This document shows, piece by piece, positions 1 through 4,715 of a stretch of 5,096 nucleotides of DNA. Source of the stretch: Methanosarcinales archaeon. Lineage in GTDB: Archaea > Halobacteriota > Syntropharchaeia > Alkanophagales > Methanospirareceae. The stretch covers positions 1 through 5,096 of the forward strand of contig JAODGP010000089.1 in assembly GCA_025464345.1 (NCBI GenBank), in the 5' to 3' direction. The position numbers and the translations under genes are program-made. The notes beneath the pieces were generated by a model, which worked only from the letters and a program-made list of their open reading frames with translations, ran no database searches and was not told where the DNA came from. Every line of letters starts with the position of its first letter. The stretch's first letter is position 1.

Positions 1-80
1 TGACCTCCTTTTCCAGTATCATCAAATGCTTCTTTATTTTTTCATCACCGACTGGGCATACCCACCACCGCAACTATCAT
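1..80 (-). other. Left-edge stretch with short, possibly frame-disrupted open reading frame
   Basis: Downstream of the DUF92 gene on the minus strand, an ATG at 80-78 overlaps that gene's TGA stop (ATGA). It opens an 11-codon frame reading MIVAVVGMPSR before two consecutive TGA stops. A second frame is open from a TAG at 76-74 to the window edge and ends with VGDEKIKKHLMILEKEV. Both frames are open over the same 27 bases or so, so a single-base change would join them into one longer protein start. I do not recognise a family. The beginning recalls the first beta strand of P-loop kinases, but no Walker A motif follows. It could be a broken gene, a sequencing error, or plain intergenic sequence before a gene outside the window. 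Confidence 0.2.
3..10 (-). promoter_or_regulatory. Shine-Dalgarno-like sequence at the window edge
   Basis: The minus strand reads AAGGAGGT here, a near-full match to the archaeal anti-Shine-Dalgarno sequence. With only two bases left before the edge, a start codon would lie just outside the window, which would make it the next gene after the DUF92 gene. The same bases also read as Lys-Glu-Val codons in an open frame, so the match may be accidental. Confidence 0.3.
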
Positions 81-802
81 GACAGTATATACGCGATCAG
101 TATAGCAATGATACCGCCGGATAACGTCGCCATGATATTCACATGGTGCTTGTTCAATCTGAGCGGATACCTGTCTTCTACCGTTGCACCAAGAATGCTA
201 TCAACGATACCGCCGGAGAACCCCGAGATGAGGCATATGGGGAATAATAGCATATCAAAGCGTAGGGTGAGCGCTACAGCCGATATCAAAGCGGAGCCGA
301 GCACAGAAGCGCCGAGCCCGGGCAAACTGACACCACCATTCGTACCCACCGGCACCTTCCTCAGTGTGGTTATCAACCTCGGATTACCCTCCGCCTGCCC
401 TATCTCGGTTGAGAACGTATCTGCACAGGCAGTAGCGACGGCGCCGGAGAAGCCGACTAAAAAAGAAGTATCATGTGTGATGCCGAAGACAATGGCAAAT
501 ATAGCCGGAGATAGCCCGTTGCCTGCCACATTATTTATGTCACGCATACCCTTATTCGATTCCGCGACGCCAAGGGCTTCCTTATCTTCGTATTTATACT
601 TCGTGACGATATTGCCCGAAATGAAGAATGCGAGTAACATGAGCAGCCCGGAACAGGCATATCGCAATCCGAGTGTTAATACGATAACGGCACCAAGTAT
701 GAGAGTGCCAAGTAGAGCGCTGGTGTTTAGCTTCCGCCGCACGTACGCATATATTACCGCAGACAGGGCTATAAGAGCTGTAATTACAGTTGTGAGCAGC
801 AT
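77..802 (-). CDS. DUF92/TMEM19 family (TIGR00297-type) integral membrane protein
   Basis: This 241-residue protein has roughly six to seven hydrophobic segments, near residues 1-20, 27-47, 49-63, 97-125, 162-180, 184-205 and 222-240. Between them are conserved polar motifs typical of the DUF92 family: SNKGMRDINNVAGNG (82-96), ADTFSTEIG (127-135), VPVGTNGGVS (150-159) and LGATVEDRY (204-212). Plant VTE6, a family member, phosphorylates phytyl phosphate. Archaeal members are therefore suspected to act on isoprenoid phosphates at the membrane, but their substrate is not established and nothing here proves it. The length and motif order look complete. The ATG at 802 was chosen because a TATA box lies 25 bases upstream, fitting a leaderless message. 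The only SD-like AGGAG is 15 bases away, which is too far to be convincing. It is divergent from ilvE. Family assignment is firm and function is open. Confidence 0.88.
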   Translation of the reverse strand: MLLTTVITALIALSAVIYAYVRRKLNTSALLGTLILGAVIVLTLGLRYACSGLLMLLAFFISGNIVTKYKYEDKEALGVAESNKGMRDINNVAGNGLSPAIFAIVFGITHDTSFLVGFSGAVATACADTFSTEIGQAEGNPRLITTLRKVPVGTNGGVSLPGLGASVLGSALISAVALTLRFDMLLFPICLISGFSGGIVDSILGATVEDRYPLRLNKHHVNIMATLSGGIIAILIAYILS

Positions 803-821
803 AAAATCAAGTTGAAGCTCC

Positions 822-832
822 TAATATATAAG
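822..832 (-). promoter_or_regulatory. TATA box for the DUF92-family gene
   Basis: On the minus strand the sequence reads CTTATATATTA, an excellent archaeal TATA box. Its centre is about 25 bases from the ATG at 802, the spacing expected if transcription starts at the start codon itself (leaderless). The box is nearly palindromic, so it could also drive transcription on the plus strand toward ilvE, starting around 850-855. Confidence 0.6.
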
Positions 833-864
833 TTGTTGTATATGATTCATAGACCATTTTCGCG

Positions 865-965
865 AGATAGCCTGAGCTAACACGGAGGTCGCACCACGTC
901 TTGAAATAAGCGATTGTGATTACAGGCGATGAGGATAGTTCCTTTCAGTCTATTCTCAGGCGTCT
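865..965 (+). other. Possible structured leader domain upstream of ilvE
   Basis: A perfect 7-base inverted repeat, GCCTGAG (870-876) and CTCAGGC (955-961), can be extended by AGA/TCT (865-867 with 963-965) across a small internal loop. This would close a domain of about 100 bases in a region with no convincing protein-coding gene. I do not recognise any known riboswitch or small RNA family. Only the closing helix is evident by eye, and a 7-base match at this distance can occur by chance. If transcription began near 854, this would lie in the ilvE 5' leader. Confidence 0.22.
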
Positions 966-968
966 TGT

Positions 969-995
969 AGTAGCACCTGCTTCTCCGGGGCTACT
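969..995 (+). other. Possible hairpin in the ilvE upstream region
   Basis: AGTAGC (969-974) pairs with GCTACT (990-995). After one A-G mismatch two further C-G pairs can form, leaving a loop of about nine bases. It directly follows the larger inverted repeat and lies about 65 bases before the ilvE start. It is not followed by a clean T-run, so it does not look like a terminator. Function is unknown. Confidence 0.2.
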
Positions 996-1007
996 GAACT
1001 TCTTCCA

Positions 1008-1025
1008 TTATACACATACTATAAC
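1008..1025 (+). promoter_or_regulatory. Candidate ilvE promoter (TATA-like elements)
   Basis: Two weak TATA-like stretches lie here, TTATACA (1008-1014) and CTATAAC (1019-1025), in a local AT-rich tract. The first would place a transcript start near 1038, leaving a short leader of about 23 bases that includes the ribosome binding site. Neither is a strong match, and the TATA box at 822-832 is an alternative origin with a much longer leader. Confidence 0.28.
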
Positions 1026-1050
1026 TTTTCTATTTACATTTCTATTTAGT

Positions 1051-1057
1051 GGTGATC
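1051..1057 (+). promoter_or_regulatory. Ribosome binding site of ilvE
   Basis: GGTGATC is complementary to the GATCACC segment at the usual 3' end of archaeal 16S rRNA. It lies just upstream of the ATG at 1061, with GGTG separated from it by six bases. The in-frame GTG codons at 1049 and 1052 lack any such signal and overlap this one, so the site argues for ATG 1061 as the start. Confidence 0.5.
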
Positions 1058-1060
1058 AAG

Positions 1061-1987
1061 ATGGTTGAGGGGCTACCGGAGCAGGGCAAGATATGGTATA
1101 ATGGCAGGCTTGTAGCCTGGGATGAAGCGAAGGTGCACGTGCTTGCACATGGTCTCCATTATGGCTCGGGTGTATTTGAGGGCATAAGGTGCTATGCGAC
1201 CGATAAAGGCTCGTTCATATTCAGATTGAGCGATCACATAGCCAGATTATATCGGTCTGCCGAGCTATACAGGATGGAGATACCCTATACCAGGGACGAA
1301 CTGATCAGAGCGATAAAGGATACAATCAGGGCTAATGGACTGGATGCGTGCTATATACGCCCAATAGCATTCTATGGCTTTCATCATCTGGGCGTGAATC
1401 CAGAAGGCTGCCCCGTGGATTGCGCTATTGCGGTATGGCGCTGGGGCACTTATCTGGGCAAGGAGGCACTGGAGAAGGGCATAAGGTGCACATTCTCTTC
1501 ATGGCGCAGAATAGATCCGAACACATTACCGGTAACTGCGAAAGCTACCGGGCATTATCTGAATTCGTTGCTCGCTGTGCTGGAGGCTAAGGAGCGTGGC
1601 TTCGATGAGGCGATAATGCTCGATAATCGTGGCTACGTGGCGGAAGGACCCGGAGAGAATATATTTGCAGTTAAAGATGGCTTGATCTATACGCCCGCAA
1701 TCGAATCTTCTATCCTGCCGGGTATCACCCGCGCTTCCGTAATCGAACTTGCCCGGGATATGGGTTATGAGGTGCAGGAGAAGCGGGTGAGACGTGAGGA
1801 ACTGCTGGATGCCGATGAAGTATTCTTCACGGGCACAGCGGCTGAGGTATCGGCGATAAGAGAGATAGACGGGGTTATGATAGGCGAAGGTAAGCGTGGC
1901 AAAATAACGGGAGAGATACAGAACAGGTTCTTTGATGTCGTGAATGCCCGGGACGAGCGCTACATGAGATGGCTCGAGCCGGTGTGA
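1061..1987 (+). CDS. ilvE: Branched-chain amino acid aminotransferase (IlvE, class IV PLP)
   Basis: This enzyme transfers the amino group between glutamate and the 2-oxo acids of leucine, isoleucine and valine, the last step of their synthesis, using pyridoxal phosphate in the cytoplasm. From ATG 1061 it has 308 residues, normal for the family. Visible hallmarks are KIWYNGRLV near the start, HGLHYGSGVFEGIRCY (about 30-45), the Schiff-base lysine at about residue 161 in TAKATGHYLNS, the cofactor-ring-binding glutamate at about 195 in VAEGPGENIF, and the phosphate-binding TGTAAEV near 257-263. The family also contains D-amino acid aminotransferases and aminodeoxychorismate lyases, but the GVFEGIRCY and KATGHYLNS motifs favour IlvE. 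A start at GTG 1049 would add four residues. It is a single-gene unit, divergent from the DUF92 gene, and ends three bases before the convergent cofC end. Confidence 0.93.
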   Translation: MVEGLPEQGKIWYNGRLVAWDEAKVHVLAHGLHYGSGVFEGIRCYATDKGSFIFRLSDHIARLYRSAELYRMEIPYTRDELIRAIKDTIRANGLDACYIRPIAFYGFHHLGVNPEGCPVDCAIAVWRWGTYLGKEALEKGIRCTFSSWRRIDPNTLPVTAKATGHYLNSLLAVLEAKERGFDEAIMLDNRGYVAEGPGENIFAVKDGLIYTPAIESSILPGITRASVIELARDMGYEVQEKRVRREELLDADEVFFTGTAAEVSAIREIDGVMIGEGKRGKITGEIQNRFFDVVNARDERYMRWLEPV

Positions 1988-1990
1988 TGT

Positions 1991-2635
1991 TCAACGTACC
2001 ACGTCCACCCGTGTCTTTGAGCCCTTATTTGCGTGGAGACGAAGTCCGATATCATTCAGATATCGAGCGGAATGAGTGTTCTTACCATGGATCAACAGCT
2101 CCACCAGATCTTCTACTTCATCTATGTCCACGCTCATGAAGAACGAATCATGCACGCCACAGCTCATATTGCATAGCAATGCTCGCTCTAAATGCGCAAT
2201 GCAACTGATACCATAGTAAGACACAGAGAATAGCGAAGGTTTACGCAGGAGCATAGCGTTTGTACCTCCTCGCCTGCCCGGTGAAACAATCACATCCTCA
2301 TTGCGATTTATCATCTCGTTTATGCTCTCAGGTGTTACCAGGGGTATATCCGCCATTATTATCAAGACCGGCTGATCCTGCACGGATATTGCTGTATTCA
2401 GTGCGTCATTTAAATCTCTATCATCGTACCTCACTTCTATATCCCTGACCTTTAATTCCTCTACAAATCCACCGCCGGTCGCCAGTATCTCAATCCTGTC
2501 TATCATGGATCTCGATAGCGCTGTCAGAACATCTTTCAGCATCATCAGTGCGAGCTTCTCACGCTCTTCCAGTGTCAGTAACCGCTTCAGCCTTGACTTC
2601 GCGCCCGCCCTCTTGAACGGTACGATCGCCTTCAA
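1991..2635 (-). CDS. cofC: 2-phospho-L-lactate guanylyltransferase (CofC), F420 biosynthesis
   Basis: CofC activates 2-phospho-L-lactate (in some lineages phosphoenolpyruvate) with GTP. The product is used by CofD to build coenzyme F420. The 214-residue protein has the nucleotidyltransferase layout of the family: an N-terminal MKAIVPFKRAGAKSRL with Lys and Arg for nucleotide binding, DLNDALNTA (74-82), a metal-site MADIPL (94-99), RRGGTNAMLLRKP (121-133), a YYG..CIAHLERA stretch (140-152) and SVDIDEVEDL (168-177). The start is a TTG that overlaps the rpoD stop as TTGA, with no clear SD, so translation probably depends on coupling to rpoD. It is the last gene of the ribosomal-RNA polymerase operon and converges on ilvE. 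The family is clear; the exact phospho-substrate cannot be told from sequence. Confidence 0.9.
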   Translation of the reverse strand: MKAIVPFKRAGAKSRLKRLLTLEEREKLALMMLKDVLTALSRSMIDRIEILATGGGFVEELKVRDIEVRYDDRDLNDALNTAISVQDQPVLIIMADIPLVTPESINEMINRNEDVIVSPGRRGGTNAMLLRKPSLFSVSYYGISCIAHLERALLCNMSCGVHDSFFMSVDIDEVEDLVELLIHGKNTHSARYLNDIGLRLHANKGSKTRVDVVR

Positions 2636-3285
2636 CTCTGCTGCTGCTTCAATTCTGACACCAGCGATTCGAACTTATCGCGCATTATCCTCGCCGCCTC
2701 TGTCACTATCTCATCCACGGGTAGCGAGCCATCGCTCTCAACGGTGAACAGAAAAGCTTTCTGCTGTGCTGTATCGCCCGGCAACTCCTTGAAAGTACAG
2801 ATGGTCACGGGTTGCCATTTCGCATGATCTCGCCCTCTACCCAGCCTCGCAATGGCTTCAAGTGATATCCTCTGCCTCGCCACGGTCCTTATACCACTGA
2901 TCTCCTGCTCGGTTGACACCAGCTTTACTATCGGTATGTTCCCTAACGCAGGCTCTACGTTCGGATCAGATGAAATCAGCTCCTTTGAGTATACCACCGT
3001 GTAACCAATACGTTCGGGACTCTCTGCTTTCAATGTCAGTGATATAGCATCATCTTCGCTATACTCGTGTATGTCCGTGGCTTTTAGCGGTATCAAGCCC
3101 AGCCTCAGTGCTAACTGCTCGTCATACAGTAAAGATGTGTTCTCATATATGTTCACCTCATCAATGGCGAGCTTGGGCACCTCCGCAATCATCGCACGTC
3201 TCAGCGCGTTCACAAACCGAACCTTCACACCAGATACGACAAACCTGACTTCGTTATCCTTTTGATACTCCTTCTTTATTTCCAT
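2632..3285 (-). CDS. rpoD: DNA-directed RNA polymerase subunit D (Rpo3), short form without FeS domain
   Basis: Rpo3 is the archaeal counterpart of bacterial alpha and eukaryotic Rpb3/AC40. With subunit L it forms the platform on which RNA polymerase assembles. The alpha motif is plain: NALRRAMIAEVPKLAIDEV (26-44), followed by YENTSLLYDEQLALRLGLIP to residue 66. The second half has HAKWQPVTICTF (154-165) and, soon after, FLFTVESDGSLPVDEIV, which form the two halves of the dimerization domain. Many archaeal homologues are about 260 residues because a cysteine-rich ferredoxin-like domain is inserted between these two blocks. Here only about a dozen residues (roughly 166-177) join them, and the single cysteine of the protein is C163, so no iron-sulfur cluster can bind there. 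It starts three bases after the rpsK stop without a clear SD, implying coupling. Confidence 0.95.
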   Translation of the reverse strand: MEIKKEYQKDNEVRFVVSGVKVRFVNALRRAMIAEVPKLAIDEVNIYENTSLLYDEQLALRLGLIPLKATDIHEYSEDDAISLTLKAESPERIGYTVVYSKELISSDPNVEPALGNIPIVKLVSTEQEISGIRTVARQRISLEAIARLGRGRDHAKWQPVTICTFKELPGDTAQQKAFLFTVESDGSLPVDEIVTEAARIMRDKFESLVSELKQQQS

Positions 3286-3288
3286 TGT

Positions 3289-3684
3289 TCATACGCGCCT
3301 GCCCCGCTTGCCACCCGGTCGTCTTGTACCATCATGCGGCACGGGTGTGACGTCTTCTATCCTGCCTATCCGCAATCCAGCGCGAGCAAAAGCTCTTATT
3401 GCCGCCTGCGCGCCTGGAGCGGGTGTTCGCGTTTTACGACCCGAAGCAGCCTTCACCTTTACGTGTATCCCGATGATGCCGCGATCCTTCAGTTTGTCTG
3501 CGAGCTGTGACGCCATGAGCATCGCGGTGTACGGTGAACTCTCATCCCGATCTGCCTTTGCTATCATACCACCAGAGGCTCGCGCTATCGTCTCCGCGCC
3601 CGTCATGTCTGTTATCGTGATGATTGTATTGTTAAAAGAAGAATAGATGTGAGCAACCGCCCATTTTCCTTCCTCATCTGGCAT
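3289..3684 (-). CDS. rpsK: 30S ribosomal protein S11 (uS11)
   Basis: S11 sits on the platform of the small ribosomal subunit near the E site and binds 16S rRNA. The 131-residue protein has the archaeal length and is complete. Recognisable segments are WAVAHIYSSFNNTIITITD (8-26), a central ASGGMIAKADRDESSPY (36-52), VKVKAASGRKTRTPAPGAQA (75-94) and the signature near the end, IEDVTPVPHDGTRRPGGKRG (109-128), with a basic tail. Its ATG follows the rpsD stop by six bases. A GGAGG inside the end of rpsD lies 11 bases before the start, somewhat far but usable. It is the third gene of the operon, in the order common to archaea (S13-S4-S11-RpoD). Confidence 0.97.
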   Translation of the reverse strand: MPDEEGKWAVAHIYSSFNNTIITITDMTGAETIARASGGMIAKADRDESSPYTAMLMASQLADKLKDRGIIGIHVKVKAASGRKTRTPAPGAQAAIRAFARAGLRIGRIEDVTPVPHDGTRRPGGKRGRRV

Positions 3685-3690
3685 GGTTCA

Positions 3691-4185
3691 TCAAGCCTCC
3701 CGGTTATAAAAATCGATTCCGTGCTCCTCATCTACACTGACTATGTAGGACGGGATGGTAATCCTCCGGTTGTTCACAGCGATATGCCCGTGAACGATGA
3801 GCTGCCTGGCGTGTTTGAGTGAATTAGCCAGCCCTTTCTTATACACCTGCGTCTGCAATCGCCGTTCAAGTAGATGTTCCACATCCAGTGCGAGCACATC
3901 CTCCAGCTTACCTGTATTGTCCAGCATGCCCCGTCGTTTGAGACTGGCAAGTATCTCTTCCTTCTTCCTTATCGTGTGTGCTGAAGGTTTCATGCCCGCG
4001 ATCTCCGCAAGGATGTTCCTCACTTCTCGTCTGTACTTCTTTATCATACTCAGTGCCTTCCATATCTCTCGCTTGTTCTTCAGCCCATATTTCTCAGCCA
4101 GCTCTCGCTCCTCTTTTATACGCTGCAACACCCATGGTCGTCTCGGTCGTTCGTACTTCTTCTTATTTCGTCTTGGATGCCCCAC
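3691..4185 (-). CDS. rpsD: 30S ribosomal protein S4 (uS4)
   Basis: S4 is a primary 16S rRNA-binding protein that nucleates assembly of the small-subunit body. I place the start at the GTG at 4185 (164 residues), because GGAGGTG at 4198-4192 lies six bases upstream and the protein then begins GHPRRNKKKYERPRRPW, as archaeal S4 proteins do. In-frame GTG codons at 4194 and 4203 would give up to 170 residues but lack a ribosome binding site. The S4 RNA-binding domain (about residues 107-154) contains RRLQTQVYKKGLANSLKHAR and then VHGHIAVNNRRITIPSYIV. The N-terminal part is a charged helical region, without the zinc-binding cysteines seen in some bacterial S4. The gene overlaps the end of rpsM by 23 bases. 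Confidence 0.93.
   Translation of the reverse strand: MGHPRRNKKKYERPRRPWVLQRIKEERELAEKYGLKNKREIWKALSMIKKYRREVRNILAEIAGMKPSAHTIRKKEEILASLKRRGMLDNTGKLEDVLALDVEHLLERRLQTQVYKKGLANSLKHARQLIVHGHIAVNNRRITIPSYIVSVDEEHGIDFYNREA
3696..3700 (-). promoter_or_regulatory. Ribosome binding site of rpsK
   Basis: GGAGG on the minus strand lies inside the last codons of rpsD, 11 bases before the rpsK ATG. The spacing is longer than ideal, so coupling to rpsD translation probably helps. Confidence 0.4.
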
Positions 4186-4663
4186 CTTTACCACCTCCGG
4201 CACGTGCCAGTGTCTTCTTCCTGATTACACCCACAACCATGCCCTTACGACCCGTGGACCTGGTACGTTGACCCCGTACTTTCAAGCCCCGCTCGTGCCT
4301 TATACCGCGATATGACCTTATCTTGCGTAATAAATTCAGGTCGTCCCTGAACTTGAGCATCAGGTCTGAACCCATTATATGTTTATCCTCACCGGTGAGC
4401 AGATCCCTGCGCCGGTTCAGCATCCACCACGGTAATCGCTTCTCAGCGCCACTTATAGCCACCTTTAATCGCTCTATCTCATCGTCTGAGAGCTCACCCA
4501 TCTTCTTGCGCGGGTCTATGCCCGCAGTTGCCACTATCGTCTGTGCAACTCTGCGTCCTATACCCTTTATACCACAGAGTGAGTATGGTACCAGCCTCTT
4601 ACCCTCGAGGTCGGTATCCAGGATTCTAACTATATGCCTGAATTCCCCATTACTCTTATCCAT
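4163..4663 (-). CDS. rpsM: 30S ribosomal protein S13 (uS13)
   Basis: S13 is in the head of the small subunit, contacts the large subunit and the P-site tRNA, and binds 16S rRNA. The 166-residue protein has a helix-hairpin-helix-like SLCGIKGIGRRVAQTI (28-43), the archaeal central WWMLNRRRDLLTGEDKHIMG (79-98) and the signature YRGIRHERGLKVRGQRTRST (118-137). After RKK at 148-150, where many archaeal S13 proteins end or nearly end, it continues with a Gly- and Lys-rich tail (151-166) whose codons carry the S4 ribosome binding site. The ATG at 4663 is supported by a GAGGT ten bases upstream. It is the first gene of the operon, with an AT-rich divergent promoter region upstream. Confidence 0.97.
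   Translation of the reverse strand: MDKSNGEFRHIVRILDTDLEGKRLVPYSLCGIKGIGRRVAQTIVATAGIDPRKKMGELSDDEIERLKVAISGAEKRLPWWMLNRRRDLLTGEDKHIMGSDLMLKFRDDLNLLRKIRSYRGIRHERGLKVRGQRTRSTGRKGMVVGVIRKKTLARAGGGKGGASKTK
4192..4198 (-). promoter_or_regulatory. Ribosome binding site of rpsD, inside the rpsM tail
   Basis: GGAGGTG on the minus strand is a full-strength Shine-Dalgarno sequence six bases before GTG 4185. It overlaps codons for the glycine-rich tail of S13, so the same bases encode the S13 tail and start S4. This is the evidence that decides the S4 start. Confidence 0.7.
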
Positions 4664-4673
4664 TGCTGCTTCT

Positions 4674-4678
4674 ACCTC
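4674..4678 (-). promoter_or_regulatory. Ribosome binding site of rpsM
   Basis: GAGGT on the minus strand lies ten bases before the rpsM ATG at 4663. It indicates that the operon message has a leader of at least about 15 bases rather than being leaderless. Confidence 0.5.
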
Positions 4679-4682
4679 TTTA

Positions 4683-4692
4683 TTTTTAAATA
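4683..4692 (+). promoter_or_regulatory. TATA box for the aspartic protease gene
   Basis: TTTTTAAATA is centred about 27 bases before the ATG at 4716, the distance expected between a TATA box and the transcription start. No Shine-Dalgarno sequence precedes the ATG, so this gene is probably transcribed from its start codon (leaderless). Confidence 0.5.
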
Positions 4693-4695
4693 ATA

Positions 4696-4706
4696 AATAT
4701 TTAAAT
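4696..4706 (-). promoter_or_regulatory. Candidate TATA box for the rpsM operon
   Basis: The minus strand reads ATTTAAATATT here within a 52-base, almost entirely A/T divergent spacer. It would place the start of the operon message roughly at 4675-4680, close to the rpsM ribosome binding site. Several TATA-like registers overlap, so the exact box is uncertain and both divergent promoters compete for the same short stretch. Confidence 0.35.
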
Positions 4707-4715
4707 CAAAATAAA

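Noticed and set aside
107..220. Repeated GATACCGCCGGA at about 108-119 and 205-216
   Set aside because: Both copies encode Ser-Gly-Gly-Ile in two membrane segments of the DUF92 protein. A shared short motif explains them, with no repeat array.
108..815. Long plus-strand open frame of 235 codons opposite the DUF92 gene
   Set aside because: It mirrors a gene with clear family motifs and membrane segments, and its own translation shows no recognisable domain.
842..880. Twelve-codon ATG frame in the intergenic region
   Set aside because: It has no ribosome binding site, and the transcript start predicted from the TATA box would fall inside it.
803..1048. Search for a tRNA or a known riboswitch in the intergenic region
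   Set aside because: No cloverleaf, GTTCRA-type T-loop or recognised aptamer pattern could be found, so only the generic inverted repeats are reported.
916..1068. Small plus-strand frame from GTG, about 50 codons, overlapping the ilvE start
   Set aside because: There is no ribosome binding site, the translation includes a low-complexity stretch of Phe, Thr and Leu from a T-rich promoter tract, and it has no enrichment of Ile, Leu or Val codons that would suggest an attenuation leader peptide.
3797..4315. Plus-strand open frame of 172 codons opposite rpsD and rpsM
   Set aside because: It is antisense to two certain ribosomal protein genes; its Ser- and Leu-rich translation is typical of a complement shadow.
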